Positions 1 to 10,971 of a stretch of 64,000 nucleotides of DNA are shown one piece after another. The notes beneath the pieces were generated by a model. That model made no database searches and was not told where the DNA came from. It saw nothing but the letters and a program-made list of their open reading frames with translations. The translations under genes were made by a program, and so were the position numbers. The DNA is from Vigna angularis (Eukaryota > Streptophyta > Magnoliopsida > Fabales > Fabaceae), in the NCBI RefSeq assembly GCF_016808095.1, contig NC_068975.1, positions 31,457,001-31,521,000 on the forward strand. The letters are read 5' to 3'. Positions within the stretch are counted from its first letter, which is position 1; every line of letters starts with the position of its first letter.

Positions 1-1
1 T

Positions 2-163
2 CAGAAGCAAATCAACAACTGGTTTATTAATCAAAGGAAACGACACTGGAAGCCTTCGGAGGACATGCAGTTTGTGGTGATGGATCCAAGCCATCCACAC
101 TACTACGTCGACACTGTTATGGCCAATCCATTTCCCATGGATCTCTCCCATCCCATGCTCTAG
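2..163 (+). CDS. Class I KNOX homeobox protein, 3' terminal exon (partial)
   Basis: The window opens inside the last exon; 53 residues and a TAG stop at 161-163 remain. The reading starts QKQINNWFINQRKRHW, which is homeodomain helix 3 of the TALE/KNOX type with invariant W, F, N and R. It continues through KPSEDMQFVVMD and ends NPFPMDLSHPML. That tail matches the SHOOT MERISTEMLESS branch of class I KNOX proteins as I recall them, so an STM-like meristem-maintenance transcription factor is likely. KNOX proteins act in the nucleus, usually as heterodimers with BELL homeodomain proteins. The MEINOX and ELK domains lie outside the window. A possible polyadenylation signal (AATAAA-like) is at about 334-340. 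Family is certain; the STM subgroup is inferred from the C-terminus only. Confidence 0.93.
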   Translation, partial: QKQINNWFINQRKRHWKPSEDMQFVVMDPSHPHYYVDTVMANPFPMDLSHPML

Positions 164-1396
164 CTACACATTTTCATAGACTGCTGTTCTCACCAAAACC
201 TTACCATTATTATATTTATATTATTAATATTAATATGCTCGAAGCTCATGTAAGCATTCTAAGAAATCCTAGATTGCTATACTATTGTACCCTCGTGTGG
301 ACCATCTACTCAAACAATATTCACCATCTTATATGAATAAATCAAATTCCCTAAATTTCAAACTCTTGTTACTTCCCTTTTTCTTCTGTTCAGTGTCAAA
401 TGCAAATTGGAACATTGAATATTGTTTTTAGCTTTGTTAGTTTAGTATGTAATAAATATTTATGAAACTTAATAATAATCTATATATTAAAATTTGTAAT
501 TAAATGATGGACGAATAATTCAAACATTTAGAAAAACTATTCAAGGATACTTTAAGTTTTATATTGAATAGAATTAAGAAATGAAACATTATATAAAAAA
601 GAAAGATTTATAAATTTGTATTAAGATTTAAGATTTTAAGTTGAGAGCAATGTTAATTTTTTATATGATCGAATTCAAAGTTTAATTGATGTTGTGTTTT
701 CTTAAGTAAATTTCTTTTCTTAATAAACCTATTAGTAAGTTAGAATCTATTTCAAATTATATTAAAAAAGAATTGAAAATTTGTTTTCGATACTTTTAAC
801 CTTTGGTGTAGAGTAATTCCCCTTCGCTCAAAGTGTTTTAATAATTTTGGTTCAACTTTTCCCGTATGATATATTTACACTATCCTAAAGGCACGATGCA
901 AGATTCAAGATTATAATCCTATATCTCTGATATAATATAATATCACGTAATTGTGTATATGTTCACAGAAATATTTTAATAATGTGTTTTCCAGTCTTAA
1001 TAAACTTATTTTATGTCATTACTGAATTTACTTTAAACTTTTTTATTCAATGTTGGGTCAATTTTACACGCGCATAATTTGTTTAGAAAATGGATAAATT
1101 GACCAACAAAAAGAAATGTTTTGGGTTGTGATGATTTTAAAAACTATAATCTTGACATCATTATGGCACTAAATATAAAGGATAAATTAATAAAGAAATC
1201 TTACGTTGTATATAAAATGAACAAATGAGATGCATAAAAATATATTAGAATGATAAAAAAAATTCTTATTATTGATAGCTTATAACGTACCATACCTATG
1301 ATGAGCAAGTAAGAAAAAAAATAATAAAAAAAGATTTATTTTTAAAAATACTAATAGTCAAATTTTAGATGCAAACAATAAAAGGATTTAATAATT

Positions 1397-1429
<33 letters not shown>

Positions 1430-2280
1430 GTTGATTATTCAGGATCTGTCCTTAACTCATACAAATTAGTTTATCATGAACAATTGTAAATTAATTTTGA
1501 GTGAATCAATAGAGAAAATTAGGAAGAACAACAAAAGTTGTTCTGCCCGTAAAACCCTAAAGTATAGTACAGTGAATGGATTGACCCATACTATTCACAG
1601 TCCCGGTTTTCTCTTAGCACCCTCGGGTGTTCTTTTTTAAAAGTTTATATATGGAAACTAGTTTCTGTAATTTAGTTGGTTTTATATGTATCTATCTTTT
1701 TTTTATAGAGTATTTTAATACAATTTATGAGCTGCATATTTTGTTAATTACAATTCATGTTAATGGATTTAATTAAATTTTAATGTTCTTTTATCTATTA
1801 AACTTTTATAGTTTCGTTAATTTATTTTAAACAACTTATGCTTTGATGAATGAAATATGGAACAAAATTAAGCATAACAAAATCCTACGCAGAGTCTCCG
1901 TGAAAGGAAAAACAAGTTCGGATTTGAATTTAAAAGAAATGGTTCTAAAATTTTAGTATTTATTTTCATTTCATTGTCATTTTCTGGATAGAGAAAGCTA
2001 TTAAGTTCACATTATTTTTATAATTTTAATTTATGTACACAATTTTGAATAAAATATATGTTAAATTATTAATTATGCTCTAATTGAAAAAAATATAATA
2101 CAATGAAATATTTAACTTATATATATATGACTAAAATTTGTAAGAATGCATTATTTAAAAATTGGTAGTGAAGAAAGAAAAGAAGAGAGTGAATTTCTAT
2201 ATAGGAGAATACCTGTGTATGTTTGTATGCTTTGCAGAAGGAGTGTATAATATATAGAATATAAAGTAGTTTCAAACGGC
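164..2280. other. AT-rich intergenic region between KNOX 3' end and mL46 5' end
   Basis: I see no gene. It holds a (TG)n(TA)n microsatellite at about 1397-1429 and a small inverted sequence near 1570-1602 (GTGAAT...ATTCAC). The rest is A/T homopolymer-rich DNA with no long open frame. Confidence 0.6.
1397..1429. repeat. Compound microsatellite (TG)n(TA)n
   Basis: A run of alternating TG changes directly into alternating TA. It is a simple sequence repeat in the KNOX downstream region. Confidence 0.9.
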
Positions 2281-2445
2281 ATCGTTTTGACCTTGGTGTT
2301 TATGCCTTGGGTCTCTCACGCTTCCCCCACATTCAAAACCCTTCTTTTCTTCCCTTCACTAATACCCTTTGCTGCAACAGCTATCTCGTATATTGTACCG
2401 AATGGAATGATATTGCGGGCTGTACGCTTCCGTTCTTTCGTTAAC

Positions 2446-3363
2446 GTAAGAAAACTCTTTTCTTGTTCTTTTGGGGGACCTCATTGATTGATTGGGCATT
2501 GCCATTTCTTTCTGTATTCTCTGCTTTCTGTTCCCTTTCTATAGATTATAGATTCTGATCCAAAGGAAACCCCCAATGCCATCAGAAAAGTGATACGGCG
2601 TTGCATCAAATTCATGAAAACATTAATTTTGAATTTGTGTGAGTTTGGGGCACTTAAGTTATCAGCTGCCTACTTAGATTACTTGTTTCTTATATGTTTT
2701 TATCTGCGTATGTGAAGAGAATTTCAAGCTCGTGGTGTTACTTGTCAGTAGTAGTCTTTGGTGAAACTTTGCTTTGAAACTTCAGCACTGATATTAGATA
2801 TTAGAAGCTGTTGGTGCCTGGTGATGTGATTTTTTCAAAATCATAAACTGTATGTTACTTATTTTTTTCTAGAACAGAAGCACTTGACTGCATTGATGAT
2901 TAAACTATAAATCCTTCTATAGGACCTTACCTCTAACCACCCAAAAAGGGGCAGGAACATCTATAGAATATCTGACACTTAAACTAATTCAGGTGTACGT
3001 TAAGATGAAGATTAGAACCTTGGGCAATTGGATTTTATTGATTTAATTATGACTATTGTAGGTGTATTGACTCTTTAGTGTTATTGCACATCAAGCCTTT
3101 GCTTAAATGATGTATTCTGTCAAATGTTAGAAAAATAGCATTATTGTGCACTTGTATAAAATTGATCTTCAAAAATTTTTGCGTACAAAATTGGGGAAGA
3201 AATCATGACAGCAATAATAATTAAATTGAATATAGAAAATATTTTTTCTAATAAACCGAGCATTTGTATTTCTGCTGAAGAGAGTGTAATCCTCTCCCGC
3301 ACAGATTATATATTTATTTCTCTTGCTTCTTTTTCTGCATCTGATGGTTCTGCATACATCCAG
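2446..3363 (+). other. Probable 5'-UTR intron of the mL46 gene
   Basis: A donor-like GTAAGA follows TTAAC at 2446, and a CAG acceptor at 3361-3363 lies one base before the mL46 start codon. DNA just upstream (about 2280-2445) is less AT-rich and CT-rich, like a plant 5' leader, and carries a short upstream open frame with ATG at 2302. Joining these sites does not extend the mL46 reading frame upstream, so the first exon would be noncoding. Inferred from splice-site fit only. Confidence 0.4.
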
Positions 3364-3364
3364 G

Positions 3365-5704
3365 ATGAAGATGTCATTGGTTCGACCTCTCTTGACAAGG
3401 CGAGGATTCAGCACAAGCTCTGAGAACCTTGTTGCTTCTGTGCTCTTTGAGAGACTGCCAGTGGTCATCCCCAAAATTGACCCTGTAGTTTACGCATTTC
3501 AAGAATTCTCGTGAGTTTCTCTCTGCTTGAATAAAAAGTATATCTAGGAAATTGAATCTTGGATTTGTAGTCATAGAAGGTATTAGTTCATTTTTCAAGG
3601 AAAAAGATGTGATTCTGCTGGAGGACTGTAGAATAGGAAGGGATGTCATGTGAACATGAATTGTTGAACGCTCCTTTTATGAATTTGGTGATTTGGAAAC
3701 TAGGTGCACGGTGATATTTAGATAAATTTTAGTGATGAATATCCTATTTTCCACCTCGAATTTTCAAAAGAGAACATATGGAAAATGAAAACCTTGTATT
3801 CTGGTGAATTTTTAGTTGTCGTTTGATTAATCTACATGAAGAACCTGTTTTGGCAGTGACTATTGTACTAAATGTATTTTTTTTATGGGGTTTAAACTGT
3901 TAGGTTTCGGTGGCGACAACAATATCAACGCAGATATCCTGATGAATTTCTAGACAAATCTGATGCAAGGTATAAGTACTCAATGCTATGTCTATAGTTT
4001 GAATATTCTGGTATTTACCTAAGCCTTATAATGACTTCATTTGGTTATATAGTATGATTTGATCTTTTGCCAAACCTATAAAGTTAATGCCGCCTTTTAG
4101 ATTATTTTACTTGGTTCGCCAAATTTAACTTAGTGGCTTAGAATATGATGCAATGACAAATGTTTCATATTCTTTTTGCCTCCTTCTCAATGTGTTGATA
4201 TGCTTAAGATTTATCATAGCTGGCAATACAGATAGTTTCTTCTTTTCATTTGTTCTCATGAAAACTATGTTACTTCCAGGGGAAAAGGTGATTATCAGAT
4301 TGACTATGTGCCAGCACCAAGATTCACCGAAGCTGACAAAAACAATGACAAAAGGTACATACCAATATGAATACACTTTTACCATAAGAAAATGATTTAT
4401 TTAAATTTCACTAATATATGAAGGAAGACGAATGCTATAAAAGAAAAGCCATCATCTCAGTACGTGTGATTCTCCAATGGAGTATTGGTTTTTTCTTAAT
4501 CTCATCTTCCTTGGGAGTGGACCAATGTCTATTTTCTGTAGCATGTTGTTTAGTTACGGATAATAGTTAGCAAGGGTTATTCAGAATTTAAATTCCATTT
4601 TTATTCCCTTGCCTGCTTTAGTGGCGAGGGAATGAATTTTGCTTTGATAAATTGTTGTTTTTATAATGTAGAGCAAACTTGCCATTTGTATATTCTCATA
4701 CTCGTCTTTCGTCTTTATGAATATGAAAGTTATCATAGATTTGTATACCAGGTCTTATTTGTTCAAACTAAATACACTTATGCTAGGGCAAGGACCAATC
4801 CTCATTCTGTGTCTTAGGTAACATAGTCAAAACTAAATATAATTTCAATGCTGAGAAGACAGAGAGACACTACCTACATTTATCTATATTTATCCCTTTT
4901 ATTTTTCATTATTTTAAACAAATGAATTTGCTTTCAGACATCATTTTTTAATGACTGCTCATTCTTTTACTTGTTACTACTTGTCTAATTAGGTCATTAC
5001 AACGAGCTCTTGATAGAAGACTCTACCTTCTCGTCTATGGTAATGCACATGGGGCTCCTAGTGGAAAGCCTGTGTGGCATTTTCCTGAGAAAGTTTATGA
5101 CTCTGAGGATACCATGCGCAAGGTGAACCTTGGCATATATGGCTTTTCTTTTATTTTTCTGTAATTTTTCCCTATCAACTTTTTTATATTTTTATTTTGC
5201 AGTGTGCAGAGTCTGCATTGGAATCAATCATAGGAGATCTTTCTAATACATATTTTGTTGGAAACGCTCCAATGGGCCATATGGTTGTTCAGCCTACAGA
5301 AGATCAGTCTGGATCCACATCTTATAAGGTTAATCTATAGGAAATTTGTTATACTTCTGGTTTACTTATTGAAGCTTCAGTTTTTTTATAATCTTATTTA
5401 TATCAATATATGTTGGCACTTTATTTATTGAAGTGCTTAGGACTTTAACTTGTTTGGTTGTCACATGATTCCAAAACTAGCCTTTCCAGTGCTTCTTTTA
5501 TCTCAATGTAAAAGTTGATTTATTTGCTTATACTTTCTCTTTGTTGAAATCTTCTGCCAGAGATTCTTCTTCAAGTCTCAAGTAATCGCTAAAAACAAGT
5601 TCAACATTGCGAAGTGTGAGGATTTTGTCTGGGTGACAAAGGATGAATTGATGGAGTATTTTCCTGAGCATGCTGAATTTTTTAACAAAATGATCATTAG
5701 CTGA
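3365..5704 (+). CDS. MRPL46: Mitochondrial large-subunit ribosomal protein mL46 (MRPL46), Nudix-like
   Basis: Six coding exons: 3365-3510, 3904-3969, 4280-4354, 4993-5122, 5203-5328 and 5561-5704. Together they give 228 residues and all junctions are GT-AG. The protein starts MKMSLVRPLLTRRGFSTSS, which looks like a mitochondrial presequence (Arg/Ser-rich, no acid). Family landmarks follow: VVIPKIDPVVYAFQEFSFRW, then PAPRFTEADKNNDKRSLQRAL, RRLYLLVYG, a Nudix-like middle (WHFPEKVYDSEDTMRKCAES) and YFVGNAPMGH. The end, VWVTKDELMEYFPEHAEFF, is typical of mL46. The Nudix fold is structural here, and I see no complete Nudix box, as expected. A second in-frame ATG at 3371 is an alternative start. 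The product should be a component of the mitoribosome large subunit in the matrix. Confidence 0.9.
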
Positions 5705-7813
5705 TGATAATGGAGGACATTTGTTTTGTTGAAACAATTGCAAATTATCACTGAATGATAGTGAATGACCTTGAAAAAACATCAAACTACCATAATGTTT
5801 CAGGGCACGTCTCGATTTAATGTTTTGATATCTATCCTTCCAGTTCACCAACAAATCTTGTTCTTAAATTTCAATTTAAGTTGTTTTTTTTTTTTTTTGC
5901 GTTCCTTAGATTCTCTTCTCATCTCCTTGCTCCCGAACAGCAGTTATATTTTGCTAATTATTTTTATTTGACAATTTTTGTGAAAGAAAACGGTATTATC
6001 TACTAAGCTTAAAAATATTTAATATATATTTAATTATTTAAATATTTTTTAAGTTGTTATTGTTCAATTAATATCGCTAATAAAATAAATTAAAATAATC
6101 AGTATATTTACGTGTTAAATTATTTGATTATAATTAATAATTGTAATTTAATTTATAAGTGTTAATTGTTTAAATTTCTACACTGATAAAGATTTACATC
6201 TTAAGATAATATAATATAAAAAATTATTTTTTATTTTTCGTTTTAATTTTTAGTACTTTTTAAAAGATGGATGAGTTCATCCTCTCTTTGGTCCGATAAT
6301 ATAACTTTGATCCGCCAATTTAACAAATTATGGAGGACGGATGAGAGCAAACTGACAGATAAAAAACTTCAATCTGACCCATTAATTTTAGCATACTGGT
6401 TGTAGTACATTTTGACATTTCTAATTTTTAGAAATTTAATTCTTCATTTCACCGAATTCATTCATTTTTTTGTCTTATTGCTATTTAAGACAAACAGTAC
6501 TTGAATTTCATATAAATGAAAAGGATAAAATAGAAAATGTTGTAAATATTTTATTAAGATCTAACATTTTTTTTCTTCAAAAATAACTTTAAGCTGTAGC
6601 ACTTTTCAGTTGGTGAGATTATGTTCTTTCAAACATACTAGTGAGTTGTTACTTTTAGTATATTTGAGATTTTTTTTTTTAAAAATCTCAAAAATCTATT
6701 ACTTATGCGAACTTTTGAAGATAAGGCGACTAGTTTAATAAATACAACAAATATATTTAAGTAGCAAATATATTTTTATGAACAAAAATCACTTCTATGA
6801 AAATGTTTTGAAATACTCTTGTTCTTTTTTCTTTTTTTTTCTTTTAGAATTAGTGGTGCTTATTTGCTAGACATATTTATAACTTACAAGGACCTAATTT
6901 AGCAAATGCTTATTGCAGTATGTAAGCTTTTTAAATTGTCATCTAATCACAACTTGCTATACATAATAATTTTATTAAAAATTTGAATTTCAATCCAATC
7001 ACAACTTTGTTATATGTAATAAGTTTATCACACTTTTAAATTATATAAATAATTACTTTTAATTAATAAATAAATAATATGAAAACTTTTACACTCGTCT
7101 AAATAAATCCGTCGTTTTGTTTGGTTGGGTATTTTTATCAGAAACTAACGTCTACCCAAGCGAGAAGGGTTTTTATTTTCAAACTCAAATTAATATAATT
7201 ATTTCAAGTTAATGTATTAATTTTTTTTGTTACATATTAAACTATTTCATAAGTTAGTATTTGAGCTTTAACATATCAAATAGTCTAAAAATCTTGAATG
7301 TGATCCTAAAATGTTTATTAATACATAAAAAAGATTTAATTCATTTACGTCAAAATAATTATATTTGTTTATTTTCAAAGTTTGAAAATCAAATTATATG
7401 CAAATTCAATTTTCTACGAAAGTTTAATGACTTAAAAACATATTTCTAATAGTAATAATAATACCTAAATAAATATTATTAACTGATTGGGTAATATAAC
7501 TAATATTGGTGATGAATGTAATCACTGTCTTCTTTGTCGGAAACACTAGTTTTTCTGAAATGATCACATTACGGATAAAAAATTTCCATAAGGTTTCAAA
7601 ATAGATAATAATTTATAACTGCGAAAAAAAATTCTGAACATTTACAGATAATTTAATAGATTGAAAGACTTCCAACACAGACCATTGAAGTAACTATCAA
7701 TCATGTTGTAAATGATTTGACAGTATCCACCGTTTTGTTAGAAATTGTTTTCTTTAAAATGAGTAAGCATATTTTAAAAAATGTGAAAACAAAAAGTTGC
7801 AGTGTTACTTACC
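5705..7813. other. AT-rich intergenic region
   Basis: No gene recognised. It includes a perfect short hairpin near 6667-6695 (GAGATTTTT...AAAAATCTC). It also has an imperfect direct duplication of about 65 bp at 6945-7030 (ATCACAACTT-G-TATA-T-ATAA). Confidence 0.55.
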
Positions 7814-9374
7814 ATGGAAGCACTGTTATCCAAGCGTGTACAAGAAATGGTGAGGAATGGTGAGGAACCACCTCCACCTTATGTTCGTAGAGATGTTAAC
7901 TATACACAAATCGTGCCTTCAACGTTATGTTCACCACCCATCATTGATTTTGGGCTCATATCTTCATCAACACCATTAACCAAACAAAAAGAAGAGCTGC
8001 AAAAGCTAAGATCAGCTCTCTCCTCTTGGGGATGCTTCCAGGTATGTACTTGACAATTTTATTTCAATTTGTAAAATTGTAGATTTGTAGATACCACTTG
8101 CACAAGCATACCATATGAGCTTTTTTGGAAGGCAATAAACCATGGCACATCAAGCACACTTTTGGACAAGGTTCGTGAAGTTGCAAGGGAATTTTTTACG
8201 CAGCCAATGGAACAAAAGAAGATAATTTCCAAAGGGGTGAAAGAATTTGAAGGGTATGGTGCGGATCCAGTTCCCGAAGAAGGTCAGTTTTTAGATTGGT
8301 CAGATCGTTTGTGCCTTGATGTATACCCTGAAAATAGAAGGAAGTCAAGTTTGTGGCCAGAAAATCCATCATCTTTTAGGTAAACTGAAACTACTACTTC
8401 ACTGATGAGTGAGGACTTCTTAAATCTTAATGCTAATTATGTAGACAAATGTTCAAACGGTTGGCAGGTGACATGTTTGTGTTGGCTAAGATTAGTAACA
8501 CTCTTTTTTGCAGGAAAATTGTGGAAGAATACACAGCAAATCTGAGAGGCAACAAATCTTATTTCTAGAGCTATTGCTAAGTCATTAGATTTAGAAGAAA
8601 ATTGCTTCTTGAATCAATTTGGTGAACACGCACTACTGCAAGTGAGGTTCAACTACTATTCCTGCTGTGCTCAACCTGACATTGTGCTCGGGCTTAAACC
8701 CCATGCAGATGGTTCAGGGTACACCATTATACTGCAAGATGACGTTGAGGGCCTCCAAGTCCACCGTAAGGATAAGTGGTTCACAGTTTCCACAATTTCT
8801 CATGCCCTATTTATACTCATGGGTGATCAAATGGAGGTATATATGTGTTGTTAATTGTGTTTCATAACATTTTCTCCAGCAAACAAACGAGTTTCGAACA
8901 TGACATTTACTACATTACCTCAAAATCTAAGTAGTGTGAACATTTTCATTATTCAATTGATGTTACAACTTAACAAAACAACTATGAATCAAGTTCTTTT
9001 TTTTCTTTTTGTATTTCAGATTGTGGTGTGCCCATCCAATTTAAAAATTGTTACTTCTTACTTAATTCCGAAACATGGCATGGCAGTGGATATCAGGAGC
9101 AATATAGGTGATAATAGTGATCTTTTTGACATTGCAGATAATGACTAATGGAATTTTCAAGAGTCCTATGCATCGGGTATTGGTGAACTCCAAGAGGGAA
9201 AGAATATCTGTTGCAATGTTCTATACTCCAGAGCCAAACAAAGAAATTGGACCAGAACAAGGTTTGGTGAATGAAGAACAACCGAAGCTGTTTAAGAAAG
9301 TGAAAGATTATGCTGATACGCATTGGGAATATTATCAACGAGGAAGGAGAGCAATTCATGTAGCAAAAGTATGA
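7814..9374 (+). pseudogene. 2-oxoglutarate/Fe(II)-dependent dioxygenase (SRG1-like), frameshifted
   Basis: Four exons fit the family: 7814-8041, 8132-8379, 8514-8836 and 9138-9374. Exon 1 carries the N-terminal region with PIIDFG and ends SSWGCFQ. Exon 2 opens with AINHG and contains FFTQPMEQK and GYGADPV. Exon 3 has the iron-binding HAD motif (GLKPHADGSGYT) and exon 4 the distal His (SPMHRVLVN) plus the 2OG-binding R-x-S (RERIS). Such enzymes hydroxylate or demethylate small molecules such as alkaloids, flavonoids and hormones; the SRG1/codeine demethylase-like group is the best fit. In exon 3 the frame breaks between 8544 and 8549. The expected LRE-ATNLISRAIAK needs two more bases, and the actual frame reaches TAG at 8566-8568, before the HAD motif. 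Everything else looks intact, so this is a very young pseudogene, a null allele or a sequencing error. Confidence 0.85.
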
Positions 9375-9753
9375 ACCACAGTTGTTGCATTTGTGTGTGA
9401 TTATAAATTCAACAAAAGAAAACATTTATGGTGAGAGTACACTGTTTAGTGTCTAATGGTTGTAACAGCTGCAAGACTTTGGACTGCTATTGAATATTAT
9501 TAGTTAAATAAAAATAAAGATTTTTTTTTACACCAATTAATTCAGTAGACAACCTATTTTAGGTATATTTTAGTCAGTAAAACAGTTTATTTTTGTATTT
9601 ATAAAAAGGAAAAAGGTTGAAAGATAAAACAATTGGTGGAAAGTGTGTGAAGATGTGTAGGGTGTCAAATAGTATCCAAAAATAAAACCTTACGTGTAGC
9701 TAATTAAACATGTGTGTAAAACAAAGTTATGAGGCAATCATGAAACAAATATT

Positions 9754-9996
9754 GGTGTTTCTTCTGGTACTTCCACGCATTTTTTCTTGTATCTTCACAT
9801 TTCAAAAATAGTCTTAATTTCATTTTTAATGAATTTTGGATTTTGTTAAAGAATTTTTTCTTAACAAATTTCAAAATTTGTTGAAATACCAAAAAGAATG
9901 TAAGTTTTTTTTGAATTGCGAAAGATAGTTTTGAAATTTTAAAAAGATATGAGGTTGCAGAGAGAAGAGAAATGTGTGGAGGTGAAGAAGAAACAC
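9754..9996. mobile_element. Possible MITE with imperfect terminal inverted repeats
   Basis: The left arm begins GGTGTTTCTTCT followed by CTTCCACGCATTT and a TTTCAAAA segment. The right end read on the minus strand begins GTGTTTCTTCTTCACCTCC, then CACATTT and later TTTCAAAA. The arms are roughly 55-70 bp and flank AT-rich DNA. I could not define a target duplication, so the class is open. Confidence 0.4.
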
Positions 9997-10216
9997 TTAT
10001 AATTTTTCATCCGAATCATCTATACATATTTTTGAGTTTCAACACATTAAAAAATAAAAAAAAAACATTTATAATCTCTTAAATAATGGTTAATAGACAA
10101 TAAAATGTAGCAAAAGCCTTTAACTAAATGAACGGCCGGCCCAAACTTTAAAGGAAATGCAGGTCCAGACCAGATTCCGGTATTCCAATTCAGTTAAAAT
10201 GAGATGAACTTTAGGC

Positions 10217-10416
10217 GGTAGCTTCTTCTTGCTCTTTCATATTTTATTATCTTTTTTAACCTTTTTGAATTATAAAATTTGAAAGTTTCCTTTTCAAAAA
10301 AAAATTGTTTACGGACTTGAAAGTCACTGGATTTTACAATTTTAAAAGGGTAAAAATAGGAATTTTCTTTATATGAGGTGCAGGAGTAATATATGGAGGT
10401 GTAGGAAGAAGCTTCC
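10217..10416. mobile_element. Second possible MITE, related in style to the one at 9754
   Basis: The left arm has GTAGCTTCTTCTTGCTC. The right end on the minus strand reads GGAAGCTTCTTCCTACACC, then a CCTCCATAT-type segment resembling the CCTCCACAC of the neighbouring element. The arms are imperfect and no target duplication is obvious. It lies just upstream of the uL4m leader. Confidence 0.33.
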
Positions 10417-10971
10417 AAGCGAAAAAATGTTGTTGGGCTAAAACTTATAAATTCCTGTCCATTTTTAACCTAAGCCCAGAAGGCCCATTAGCCGAGCCAC
10501 CCTTTGTAAACTGTAACGAGCTCGAGAGGATCTTCCATGGAGGCATAGACGGAGACATGATCATGAATCGGAGAAAGTACAGATTCTTATTTTAAGCGAA
10601 ATTTGGGGCAGCAGCGAGCTAAATCCTCTATCAGAATTACCTTACCTCTCTGTACTGTCTCTGGTAACTTTTCTTTCTTTCTTTTCCTAACATCTTTATT
10701 TGCTCTAGGTTGTAGTGTAGTTCGATACTTGTTTCATTTTTCACACCGTTTTGTAAATTGATGAGGGGCCCTTCCCTAATGAAAATACTGTGGTATAAAT
10801 GGTGTAGTGGTTGAATTTGCGAATTTAAGTTGCGGCGTGCAATGCATTTGATTAAACGTCTCGCTTCCTTCTCTGCTTTAGTTTGAGCCCTTTTAGTTGC
10901 ATTCTTACCGTTGCTTCTGCTCTGAATTTCAAATGGGAAGGTGCAATCTATAGTAGATTGTTTCGTCAGTT

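Noticed and set aside
5528..5854. 108-codon minus-strand ORF opposite the end of mL46
   Set aside because: It is antisense to the last mL46 exon and matches no family.
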